From: Bryobacteraceae bacterium
Lineage (GTDB): Bacteria > Acidobacteriota > Terriglobia > Bryobacterales > Bryobacteraceae
DNA length: 61,331 bases
Assembly: GCA_025980665.1 (NCBI GenBank)
Contig: JAICXC010000012.1
Location: 1 to 61,331 of the forward strand
Direction of reading: 5' to 3'
A model generated the notes under the pieces. It saw nothing but the letters and a program-made list of their open reading frames with translations. It ran no database searches and was not told where the DNA came from. This document shows positions 29,156-37,259 of this stretch, piece after piece. Each line of letters opens with the position of its first letter. The stretch's first letter is position 1. The position numbers and the translations under genes were made by a program.

Positions 29156-30187
29156 ATGAAGTCCATCGTCCAGATCAGCCGCGGCATTGAATCCCTATTC
29201 GGGACCCGGGACGAGAACATCCGCCTGATCGAAAGCAACCTAAATATCCGCACCCGTCTGCTGAACGACTCTCTCGAGCTCGAAGGCGATGAGGCGAGCG
29301 TCGCGCGGGCCGCTCAGATTCTGAACGACTACGTTGCTTTGGTACGCGAAGGGCATGTTTTCAACAACGGCGATCTCAATAGCTATTTGCGCGTAGTGAC
29401 CGCCGACGCTGACACCTCCCTGCGCAATCTGGTGGACAGCGGGAAACAGCGCACTTTCGGCAAGAAAGTCATCACGCCGAAGAGCATGACGCAGCGGCGC
29501 TATATCGACGCGATTGAACGCTACGATCTGGTATTCGGCATTGGTCCGGCAGGCACCGGCAAAACCTATCTGGCCGTGGCCATGGCCGTAGCCACGCTGC
29601 TCTCCAAACGCGTCAGCCGCATTATTTTGACGCGGCCGGCCGTCGAAGCCGGAGAACGTCTGGGCTTCTTGCCCGGGACGTTCCAGGAAAAAGTGGACCC
29701 GTATCTGCGCCCCTTGTACGACGCCTTATTCGACATGCTCGAAGTGGACAAGGTCGAAAAACTTCTGGAGCGCAACGTCATCGAAGTGGCGCCCATCGCC
29801 TTCATGCGCGGCCGGACGCTCAATGATAGTTTCGTGATCATGGACGAGGCTCAAAACACCACGCCCGAGCAGATGAAGATGATCCTCACGCGTCAGGGCT
29901 TCAATTCGAAGATGGTGGTGACGGGCGATGTCACCCAAATCGATCTCGCTATGGGACAGCGTAGCGGACTCATCGAAGTGGCCGATATTCTTCGCGGCGT
30001 GGAAGGTATCCAGTTCGTCCAGTTCGATGACCGTGACGTGGTGCGCCACAGCCTCGTGCAGAAGATCGTGAAGGCGTACGAGCGCTATAACGAAGCCATC
30101 GGCGCGAATCGCCAGTTATCTCTGAGGCTGGCCGAGCAAGCCGCCGAGGTTCCCGCGGACCCAACCTCGCAGTTCCCGGTCGCTTAA
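29156..30187 (+). CDS. PhoH-like ATPase (YbeZ type)
   Basis: 343 residues. An N-terminal KH-like segment (IRLIESNLNIRTRLLNDSLELEGD) is followed by a RecA-fold ATPase with Walker A GPAGTGKTY near residue 128 and Walker B FVIMDEAQNTTPEQ. The YbeZ/PhoH protein acts with the endonuclease YbeY, whose gene follows 10 bases later. First gene of a phoH-ybeY-corC-era run, a widely conserved order. Confidence 0.93.
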   Translation: MKSIVQISRGIESLFGTRDENIRLIESNLNIRTRLLNDSLELEGDEASVARAAQILNDYVALVREGHVFNNGDLNSYLRVVTADADTSLRNLVDSGKQRTFGKKVITPKSMTQRRYIDAIERYDLVFGIGPAGTGKTYLAVAMAVATLLSKRVSRIILTRPAVEAGERLGFLPGTFQEKVDPYLRPLYDALFDMLEVDKVEKLLERNVIEVAPIAFMRGRTLNDSFVIMDEAQNTTPEQMKMILTRQGFNSKMVVTGDVTQIDLAMGQRSGLIEVADILRGVEGIQFVQFDDRDVVRHSLVQKIVKAYERYNEAIGANRQLSLRLAEQAAEVPADPTSQFPVA

Positions 30188-30197
30188 AGACCGTTTC

Positions 30198-30623
30198 ATG
30201 CCCGAATACCCCACGTCCGTAATCTTTCGGCACCCATCCCCCAAGGTGCGCCGCACCGAACTGCGCCGGTTTCTGAAGGATCTCACGCGGGAAATTCTGC
30301 CGGCGCAAAGCGTGACCTGTTTGATTGCGTCGGATGCGGATTTGAGCGCGCTGAATCGACAATTTCGCGGCAAGAGCCACGCCACGGATGTGCTGTCCTT
30401 CCAGCCTGACGATATTGCAATCTCTTTCGACCGCGCCGTCGTGCAAGCCGCGGAACTGGGACACAGCGTAGAAGATGAATTGCGCATTCTAATGCTGCAC
30501 GGCCTGCTGCACCTGGCCGGAATGGATCACGAATCCGACAGCGGCAAAATGAAACGCGTGGAGGCTCGCTGGCGCAAGAAGCTGGGACTACCTGCCGGAC
30601 TTATTGAACGGGTTACCGCATGA
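30198..30623 (+). CDS. ybeY: Endoribonuclease YbeY, rRNA maturation factor
   Basis: 141 residues, ending with the three-histidine metal site HGLLHLAGMDHE. SHATDVLSFQ is the other family signature. Needed for 16S rRNA 3' maturation and ribosome quality control. Its stop overlaps the next gene by four bases. Confidence 0.95.
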   Translation: MPEYPTSVIFRHPSPKVRRTELRRFLKDLTREILPAQSVTCLIASDADLSALNRQFRGKSHATDVLSFQPDDIAISFDRAVVQAAELGHSVEDELRILMLHGLLHLAGMDHESDSGKMKRVEARWRKKLGLPAGLIERVTA

Positions 30624-31870
30624 CGCTCCTGCTGACATTGGCGGCCGTGGCTGTCGCTCTGATCGTCACACTGGTCACCTGCATTCAGCTGCTATACCTC
30701 GAGAGTCTGCGGATCCGCACGCGTGAGCTGCCCGCCTTGCTGTTCTTCCGGGAAGCGCTCGAACCGCGCATCGGACTCGAGACGGAGCGTGGGTCGCTTA
30801 CCTTTTCCCTGGTCAAGCACATCGGCCTGGGCATTCTGGGCTGCCTGATCGTGGCGATTACCATCGAGAGCTCTCCTTTGTGGGAAGCGCTGGTAGGAGC
30901 TTTTCTCATGACAGGTATTGCCACGGTGCTAGGGGCGCACCTGATTCCCCAGATCGTGTATCGCAAGACCACCGGGCAGGGTCTGGCTGCGCTGGTTCCC
31001 TTATTTCGCGTATTGGCTTTGGCCACTCGCCCACTGACCTGGAGTGTGGAATTTTTACAGTCGCTGTTCGAACTAGGCCGTCCCGCTCCCGGTGAAGAAA
31101 CGGCCGCCGAAGAACACATTGAGGCATTGATCAGCGCGGGTGAAGAAGAGGGCATTATCGAGGAAGGCGACCGCGAATTGATCCAGTCCGTGGTGGCATT
31201 CGGCGACAAGACCGTGCGCGAGGTGCTCACGCCCAGGCCGCGCATCGTAGCTATCAGCCAGGACGCTACGCTCGACCAACTGCGCGAGCTGGCTATAAAC
31301 GAGCAATATTCCCGCATCCCCGCTTACGATGGCGATATCGATTCGATCACGGGTTTCGTGCATGTCCGCGACATGTTCGAGCTAGATGAAGACGAGCGCG
31401 CCAAGCGCAAGGTAGGCGACATTCTGCGGCCCATCCGCATGGTCCCGGAAACCAAACCGGTCAACGATCTGTTGCGCGAGATGCAGGAAGAGGGCGTACA
31501 CATGGTCGTAGTTGTGGATGAGTATGGATCTACCGCCGGCATCGTCACTCTGGAAGATATGGTGGAGGAGATCGTCGGCGAGATTCACGACGAGCACGAG
31601 CCGGAGCGCGATTTTCATGAGGAGCCCGATGGCAGCTATGTCGTCTCCGGCAGTTTCGACCTGGGCCGTCTGGAGGATCTGGTGGGATTTCGCCCGAAGG
31701 AAGGCACCGAATCGACCACCGTCGGCGGACTTGTCACCGAGTGGCTGGGGCACGTCCCTACCGTCGGCGAAGAAGCCGAGCGCGACGGCATTCAGATCAA
31801 GGTGCTGGCCTCGAACAATCTTCGTGTCGACCAGGTGCGCGTAGTGAAAGCAGCTAAAAGTGAAGCATAG
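30620..31870 (+). CDS. CNNM/CorC-type hemolysin-family membrane protein
   Basis: 416 residues. A DUF21/CNNM transmembrane domain occupies residues 1-165 (three or four helices, beginning MTLLLTLAAVAVALIVTLV). Two CBS domains follow (EVLTPRPRIVAIS, RIPAYDGDIDSITGFVHVRDM; VVVVDEYGSTAGIVTLEDMV), then a C-terminal CorC_HlyC domain (DGSYVVSGSFDLGRLEDLVG). Probably takes part in magnesium or cobalt efflux. Overlaps ybeY by four bases and era by eleven. Confidence 0.92.
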   Translation: MTLLLTLAAVAVALIVTLVTCIQLLYLESLRIRTRELPALLFFREALEPRIGLETERGSLTFSLVKHIGLGILGCLIVAITIESSPLWEALVGAFLMTGIATVLGAHLIPQIVYRKTTGQGLAALVPLFRVLALATRPLTWSVEFLQSLFELGRPAPGEETAAEEHIEALISAGEEEGIIEEGDRELIQSVVAFGDKTVREVLTPRPRIVAISQDATLDQLRELAINEQYSRIPAYDGDIDSITGFVHVRDMFELDEDERAKRKVGDILRPIRMVPETKPVNDLLREMQEEGVHMVVVVDEYGSTAGIVTLEDMVEEIVGEIHDEHEPERDFHEEPDGSYVVSGSFDLGRLEDLVGFRPKEGTESTTVGGLVTEWLGHVPTVGEEAERDGIQIKVLASNNLRVDQVRVVKAAKSEA

Positions 31871-32756
31871 AGCCGGGTTTGTTGCGATTCTGGGGCGTCC
31901 CAACGCCGGGAAATCGACGTTATTGAACGCACTGATGGGAACCAAGCTGGCGATTGTCGCGCCGCGTCCGCAGACCACGCGCACATCTATCCAGGGCGTG
32001 CTGAAACTGTCCGGAGCGCAGATCGTATTCGTGGATACGCCGGGCATTCACGAGTCATCCACACTACTCAACAAGAGGATGATGGACCAGGTCCGTGCGT
32101 CCGCGGATGCGGATGTGGTGCTGTTTCTCGTAGACGCAACGGCTCGCTTCAACGAGGACGACGCCGGGGCTGTCGACCTGGTAAAGAAAACCGGAGCCCC
32201 GGCCATCGCGGTGTTCAACAAAATCGACAAGCTGCGCGAGAAGGCAAAGCTGCTGGCACTGATCGAGCGGTATCAGGCGATGCATGATTTCGCGGCATAC
32301 GTTCCTATCTCCGCGCTCAAGGGTGACGGTGTGGATCTGCTTCGAAAAGAAATTCTGGCGCGGCTACCCGAAGGTCCGGCACTCTATCCCAAGGATCACT
32401 TGACAGATCAGCCGGAGCGTTTTCTGGCCGCGGAAATCATTCGCGAGAAGGTTCTGCATCTGACACGGCAAGAAGTACCCCATGCCGTGGCGGTCATGAT
32501 CGAAAACTGGGAGGACACTCCTGGTCTACTGCGTATCGCGGCGACGATCTATATCGAACGCCCGGGGCAGAAGGCAATTCTGATAGGCGCTGGTGGAGCG
32601 CTTCTCAAGAAGATCGGCACATTGGCGCGGCGGGAAATCGAAACGCTGGTAGGCAAGAAGGTTTTCCTGCAAACTTTCGTCAAGGTCCGGCCAAACTGGC
32701 GTCAGGACCCGGAATTCCTGGCCGCCACCGATTGGCGAGGCATGGCCGGCACGTGA
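31860..32756 (+). CDS. era: GTPase Era, ribosome assembly
   Basis: 298 residues from a GTG at 31860 that overlaps the end of the CorC-like gene. G1 GRPNAGKSTLLNAL, G3 DTPG, G4 NKID, and a C-terminal KH domain with GAGGALLKKIGTLARREIE. Binds the 3' end of 16S rRNA and the 30S subunit, in line with the adjacent ybeY. Confidence 0.95.
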   Translation: MKHRAGFVAILGRPNAGKSTLLNALMGTKLAIVAPRPQTTRTSIQGVLKLSGAQIVFVDTPGIHESSTLLNKRMMDQVRASADADVVLFLVDATARFNEDDAGAVDLVKKTGAPAIAVFNKIDKLREKAKLLALIERYQAMHDFAAYVPISALKGDGVDLLRKEILARLPEGPALYPKDHLTDQPERFLAAEIIREKVLHLTRQEVPHAVAVMIENWEDTPGLLRIAATIYIERPGQKAILIGAGGALLKKIGTLARREIETLVGKKVFLQTFVKVRPNWRQDPEFLAATDWRGMAGT

Positions 32757-32771
32757 GGGTAGAATAAAAGC

Positions 32772-33068
32772 ATGCTGCCGAGGCTCATAGCTTTGTTGCT
32801 GTTGCTGACTCTGGCCGTGCCGATGCTGGTGGCCCAGTCGAAATCGGCTGTATCCGATGATGCGATTTCCGATAACGTACGCCAAAGACTCGCTAGCGAT
32901 GCGGACGTTCGTGGCGCGGCGCTGGATGTAACCGTCAAGAACGGCGTCGTCACCATCCAAGGCAGAGTGCACACTGAGAAGGGCCGCAAGAAGGCCACCG
33001 AGATCACCAAGAAGGTGAAGGGCGTGGTCAACGTGGACAATCAGCTCAAGCTCTATAGCGACAAATAG
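32772..33068 (+). CDS. Exported BON-domain protein
   Basis: 98 residues: signal peptide (LPRLIALLLLLTLAVPMLVAQ) followed by one BON domain (DNVRQRLASDADVRGAALDVTV, NGVVTIQGRVHTEKGRKKATEI, VKGVVNVDNQL). BON domains of this type (OsmY/Kbp-like) bind membranes or lipids in the periplasm. It starts 15 bases after era and may be read through from it. Confidence 0.9.
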   Translation: MLPRLIALLLLLTLAVPMLVAQSKSAVSDDAISDNVRQRLASDADVRGAALDVTVKNGVVTIQGRVHTEKGRKKATEITKKVKGVVNVDNQLKLYSDK

Positions 33069-33090
33069 GCCCGGCCAGGACGGCCCGCGG

Positions 33091-33861
33091 TCACTTAACT
33101 TCTCGTCTACAGAAATCCAAACAACCGGCCGCGACCACGCCAAGACCGAACGCGGTGCTAATCAACAAGGCTGCTTCGATATTGTGGGGCTGCCTCGCCA
33201 GCACCAGCATGGGAAGCGCCCACGGAAAGTATTGGATCCAGCCATCCGCCTGTTGCCCCGCCGCGACCGCGAAGAACCCGACCACCAACGCCAGGATGCC
33301 TGTTCCGATCGAGACAGAAAAAGATCGCCATCGCAAACTGACCCAGTGCTGGATCGTAAGCGCCAGGAACGCCAGCCCCATAACGTTTGCACCGTCCTGA
33401 AAGATCGCGGCCCACGGAACAGGAAATCCAAAGACAACTGCCGATTGAACACGAGCGAGGACAGACCCGTCGATCAGGATCCCGCACAGAAGCACCAGCG
33501 TACTGAGAACCGTCATGGCCATCACAACCAGCAGCTTGGCGACGTATAGCGTCCACCGAGGCACGGGACGCGCTAGCAGGCTCTTCCACTGGTTCTCGGA
33601 ATGGTCGAGCCCAGCAACCAAGGCAGTCTCCAGAGTTATGTAGAGCGGCATCATCAAGATTGCCCACGCCCTCAGGGTCAAGCTCGCAAGTACCATCCAC
33701 TTGTTCCTGATGCCATTGAAATTCAGCGTCGAAAATGGCGCCTGGTAGGCGGCCAAGAAGACCAGCAGCACGACGGCGGCGGGAGAAATCACCACCATCT
33801 TTAACGCAACGATCCGCTTCATCTTAAGTAACTCGGCATCGATAACTCGAAAGAGTGTCAT
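33091..33861 (-). CDS. ABC-2 type transporter permease
   Basis: 256 residues, six hydrophobic segments. The amino end RVIDAELLKMKRIVALKM and the GLDHSENQWKSLLARPVPRW loop are typical of ABC-2 permeases of the lantibiotic-immunity or natB-like type. It is translationally coupled to the ATPase (ATGA overlap at 33858-33861). Confidence 0.88.
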   Translation of the reverse strand: MTLFRVIDAELLKMKRIVALKMVVISPAAVVLLVFLAAYQAPFSTLNFNGIRNKWMVLASLTLRAWAILMMPLYITLETALVAGLDHSENQWKSLLARPVPRWTLYVAKLLVVMAMTVLSTLVLLCGILIDGSVLARVQSAVVFGFPVPWAAIFQDGANVMGLAFLALTIQHWVSLRWRSFSVSIGTGILALVVGFFAVAAGQQADGWIQYFPWALPMLVLARQPHNIEAALLISTAFGLGVVAAGCLDFCRREVK

Positions 33862-34802
33862 CGGCCCGCGTACTCCTTCTCTGGCGCAGCGGAGCTGGTG
33901 AGTTCCAGGAAGAGATCTTCAAGCGTTAAATTCTGCGTCGCAAGATGCGACACCGCGATTCCGGCGTTCACCAGGATCGTGTTGATTCGCGCTGAGACGT
34001 ATTGAGCGTCCTGCGCGATCCACATCCGGTTACGCTCACGGGTCACCGCCAGCCCAAGACCTGCGATCAACTCATGCGCCCGCTCCGGCCGATCCACCTC
34101 TACGAGGATCATTGGTTTGCCCCGAGTTTGAAGATCTTCCCGTTTCCCTTCAAATTTCAACTGACCTTGGGAAATGATCGCCAGGTGCGTTGCGATCTGC
34201 TCCACCTCTGCCAGCAAATGGCTGGAGAGAAATACCGTCACGCCGCGGCGCCGGGGCAGATCTCGAATGAGCGTCCGCACTTCATGAATACCGGCGGGGT
34301 CGAGTCCATTGGTCGGTTCATCGAGCAACAGCAGCTCTGGATTGCCGAGCAACGCCTGCGCCAGGCCCAGCCGTTGCTTCATGCCCGAAGAATAATTTCG
34401 CACGAGTCGGCTAGCCACCGAGCTCAATTCGACGGCCTCCAGCGCCTCGTCAATCACGCGCGCAGGCAAGCCAAGCAGTCGCCGATGAACCTCCAGGTTT
34501 TCACGACCCGTCAAGTGTAAATACAGAGAGGGGGACTCTACGAGCGAGCCGATACGTCGCAGTAAGGCGATTCGCTCCCGGGCCAAAGGACGGCCAAACA
34601 GCGATATTGTGCCTCGGTCGGGACGCTGCAGACCCAACACCATCCGAATTGTTGTCGATTTCCCTGCTCCGTTCGGTCCGAGGAAGCCGTATACACTTTG
34701 CGGCGGGACGCTTAAGCTAAGCCCGCGCACGGCCGCCATGTCTCCGTAGGTCTTCCAAACCTCTTCGACACGAATAGGGAGTTCCACCTTGAGTTCAGAC
34801 AC
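33858..34802 (-). CDS. ABC transporter ATP-binding protein
   Basis: 314 residues from a GTG at 34802. Walker A GPNGAGKSTT, signature YSSGMKQRLGLAQALL, Walker B LLLLDEPTNGLDPAG, H-loop SSHLLAEV. The C-terminal 80 residues (from about 235) are the accessory domain common in multidrug or bacteriocin-resistance ATPases. Forms an exporter with the permease encoded downstream; substrate unknown. Confidence 0.92.
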   Translation of the reverse strand: MSELKVELPIRVEEVWKTYGDMAAVRGLSLSVPPQSVYGFLGPNGAGKSTTIRMVLGLQRPDRGTISLFGRPLARERIALLRRIGSLVESPSLYLHLTGRENLEVHRRLLGLPARVIDEALEAVELSSVASRLVRNYSSGMKQRLGLAQALLGNPELLLLDEPTNGLDPAGIHEVRTLIRDLPRRRGVTVFLSSHLLAEVEQIATHLAIISQGQLKFEGKREDLQTRGKPMILVEVDRPERAHELIAGLGLAVTRERNRMWIAQDAQYVSARINTILVNAGIAVSHLATQNLTLEDLFLELTSSAAPEKEYAGR

Positions 34803-34850
34803 CGAAGGGAATCAAAGAGTTCCCGATCCCTGCCAGTGACCCGAAAAACG

Positions 34851-36395
34851 TCAATGCCGGAAGTGCCGCACGCCGGTGAAGACCATGGCGAGGCCTAACC
34901 GGTCGGCCGCGGCGATTACATCGTTATCGTTAACTGAACCTCCTGGCTGAATCACCGCGGTGATTCCGTGTTTCGCCGCTTCCTCGACGCCGTCGGGGAA
35001 CGGAAAAAAGGCGTCCGAGGCCACGATGGAACCCTTCAGCGGCAGCACGGCCTTCATCCCACCGACCTTCACGGAATCTACGCGGCTCATCTGACCGGCG
35101 CCGACGCTGATGGTCTGACCCGCACCTGCGTAGACGATCGCGTTCGACTTCACGTGCTTCGACACTTTCCATCCAAATTCTAGTGCGATCCATTCTTCTT
35201 CCGTCGGGACGCGAGCGGTCACCACTCGTGTCTCTTCGCGCGACAAAATGTGCGCGTCCGGAGTCTGGGCGAGGTATCCGCCGCTGATGGATTTCACAAC
35301 CATTGTGGGTGGCTCCGCAATCACTCGCAACAGGCGAAGATTCTTCTTCGAGGTAAGAACATTGAGGGCGTCGGCTGAATAATCCGGCGCGGCGATGGCT
35401 TCCACAAAGGTCTTGGCGATCTCTTGGGCGGTTTCGCCGTCGACTGTCCGGTTAAATGCCAAGACTCCTCCGAACGCCGATACGGGATCGGCCTCGAATG
35501 CCCTGCGGTAGCTTTGGGCGAGGGTAGAACCTTCCGCGCAGCCGCACGGATTGGTGTGCTTGATGATGGCCGATGCGGGCTGTTCGAATTCGAGAACCAA
35601 CTGCCAGGCCGCATCCAGATCCACGAGGTTGTTATAGGAAAGCTCCTTGCCGTGAAGCTGCTCGGCTCCAGCGATTCCGGCTTTACCGGTTGCATACAGC
35701 GCAGCCGACTGGTGCGGATTCTCGCCATATCTTAGGGCCAGCGTGCGCGGTGCGCGGATATCGAGCGTAGCCGGTAAACGATCGCCGGTGGGAGGAATTT
35801 CCGCCAAGCGCGCGCTGACGGCGCGGTCGTAGGCAGCGGTGGTCGCAAAGGCCTTCTTGGCCAGCTTCCAGTGAGTTTCTTCTGAAAGCGACCCGCCTTG
35901 CGCGCGCAACTCCTCAATGACGCTCGCGTAATCGGCGATAGACGTAATCACAGCCACATCCTGCCAATTCTTTGCGGCAGCGCGGATCATGGTGGGGCCC
36001 CCAATGTCGATGTTCTCGATCAGTTCTTCGAAGGATGCGTCCTTCTTCGCGGCAATCTTTTCGAATTCGTACAAGCTCACGACGACCATGTCGATACGCG
36101 GGATGCCGTGCTCGGCGATGGCTCGCATGTGCTCCGGCTTGGAGCGGACAGCCAGGATTCCTGCGGCGATCCGCGGGTGAATGGTCTTGACCCGGCCGTC
36201 CAGCATCTCTGGAAAGTGGGTAACATCCGCGACCTCTCGCAACGGGGCTATACCCGCCTCTTTCAATACTCGAAACGTTCCACCAGTGGACAGGATCTCG
36301 ACACCCAAAGCGGTCAGCGCGCGGGCAAATTCGACGATCCCGGTCTTGTCGGTGACGCTGAGGAGAGCACGTTCAATACGCGTGTTGGGAGGCAT
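34851..36395 (-). CDS. purH: Bifunctional AICAR transformylase / IMP cyclohydrolase
   Basis: 514 residues from the ATG at 36395 ([20 protein letters not shown]). N-terminal IMP cyclohydrolase domain ([27 protein letters not shown]). C-terminal transformylase with [22 protein letters not shown] and the final FRH. Catalyses the last two steps of purine synthesis. A longer start at 36500 would run into the divergent hydrolase gene and has no conserved residues. Confidence 0.96.
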   Translation of the reverse strand: MPPNTRIERALLSVTDKTGIVEFARALTALGVEILSTGGTFRVLKEAGIAPLREVADVTHFPEMLDGRVKTIHPRIAAGILAVRSKPEHMRAIAEHGIPRIDMVVVSLYEFEKIAAKKDASFEELIENIDIGGPTMIRAAAKNWQDVAVITSIADYASVIEELRAQGGSLSEETHWKLAKKAFATTAAYDRAVSARLAEIPPTGDRLPATLDIRAPRTLALRYGENPHQSAALYATGKAGIAGAEQLHGKELSYNNLVDLDAAWQLVLEFEQPASAIIKHTNPCGCAEGSTLAQSYRRAFEADPVSAFGGVLAFNRTVDGETAQEIAKTFVEAIAAPDYSADALNVLTSKKNLRLLRVIAEPPTMVVKSISGGYLAQTPDAHILSREETRVVTARVPTEEEWIALEFGWKVSKHVKSNAIVYAGAGQTISVGAGQMSRVDSVKVGGMKAVLPLKGSIVASDAFFPFPDGVEEAAKHGITAVIQPGGSVNDNDVIAAADRLGLAMVFTGVRHFRH

Positions 36396-36428
36396 GGATC
36401 TTTCATTATGAGGTACCCTGAAACGTCT

Positions 36429-37253
36429 ATGCGACTGGTGACATTTCAACAGCCGGGGTCCGTCCCGGAAGCCGGAATTGTGGAAGGAAATCGAGTCCAA
36501 GGGCTGGGCGTGGACATGCTCACCGTATGCGCCGCGGGTCGCGTGCCGGACGCGCGCGGGCCGTCCTTTGATCTAGCATCGGTCAAGCTGCTGGCTCCCG
36601 TGCCGCGTCCACCGAAAATAATCTGCGTGGGACTGAATTATCGCGATCACGCAGCGGAATCGAGGTCGGAGATTCCCAAAGTCCCTACCATTTTCAGCAA
36701 GTTCTCGAACGTGGTCATCGGCCCGGGTGATCCGATCGTGCTGCCCAAAGCATCTCGCAAGCCGGATTACGAAGCGGAATTCGCTTTCGTGATTGGCCGC
36801 GGTGGCCGCCATATTCCGGCCGCGAAGGCGCTGGATCATGTGTTGGGATACACCATCGCCAACGACGTCAGCGCGCGTGATTTCCAGACCGCCACAACGC
36901 AGTGGCTGATGGGCAAGACGTTCGACACGTTCGCGCCTATGGGACCCTGGATCGTGACTAAGGACGAGATTCCCGACCCGCATGCGCTAGATATTTCGCT
37001 CGAAATCGGGGGCGAAACGCTGCAAAGCTCCAATACTCGCGAAATGGTGTTTCGCGTTCCGGAACTGATCGAATTCGTCTCGACGGCGGTGACGCTCGAG
37101 CCGGGCGACGTGTTTATCACCGGCACGCCCGCGGGCGTGGGCTTCGGCCGGAAACCTCCGCGCTGGCTGAAACCCGGCGAAGAAGTAATCGTGCGCATCT
37201 CCGGCATCGGCGAGTTGAGGAATCCCACCGTCGCTGAGGGCACCAATAGCTAG
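36429..37253 (+). CDS. Fumarylacetoacetate hydrolase (FAH) family protein
   Basis: 274 residues from the ATG at 36429 (MRLVTFQQPGS); an ATG at 36408 is also possible. VGLNYRDHAAES, PDYEAEFAFVIGRGGRH, ANDVSARDFQ, and FITGTPAGVGFG contain the metal-binding Glu-Glu-Asp and catalytic histidine residues. Probably cleaves or tautomerises a 2,4-dioxo or 2-hydroxy-diene acid; the exact substrate is open. Its start is only 33 bases from that of divergent purH. The orphan-permease gene follows after six bases. Confidence 0.9.
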   Translation: MRLVTFQQPGSVPEAGIVEGNRVQGLGVDMLTVCAAGRVPDARGPSFDLASVKLLAPVPRPPKIICVGLNYRDHAAESRSEIPKVPTIFSKFSNVVIGPGDPIVLPKASRKPDYEAEFAFVIGRGGRHIPAAKALDHVLGYTIANDVSARDFQTATTQWLMGKTFDTFAPMGPWIVTKDEIPDPHALDISLEIGGETLQSSNTREMVFRVPELIEFVSTAVTLEPGDVFITGTPAGVGFGRKPPRWLKPGEEVIVRISGIGELRNPTVAEGTNS

Positions 37254-37259
37254 AAAGCG

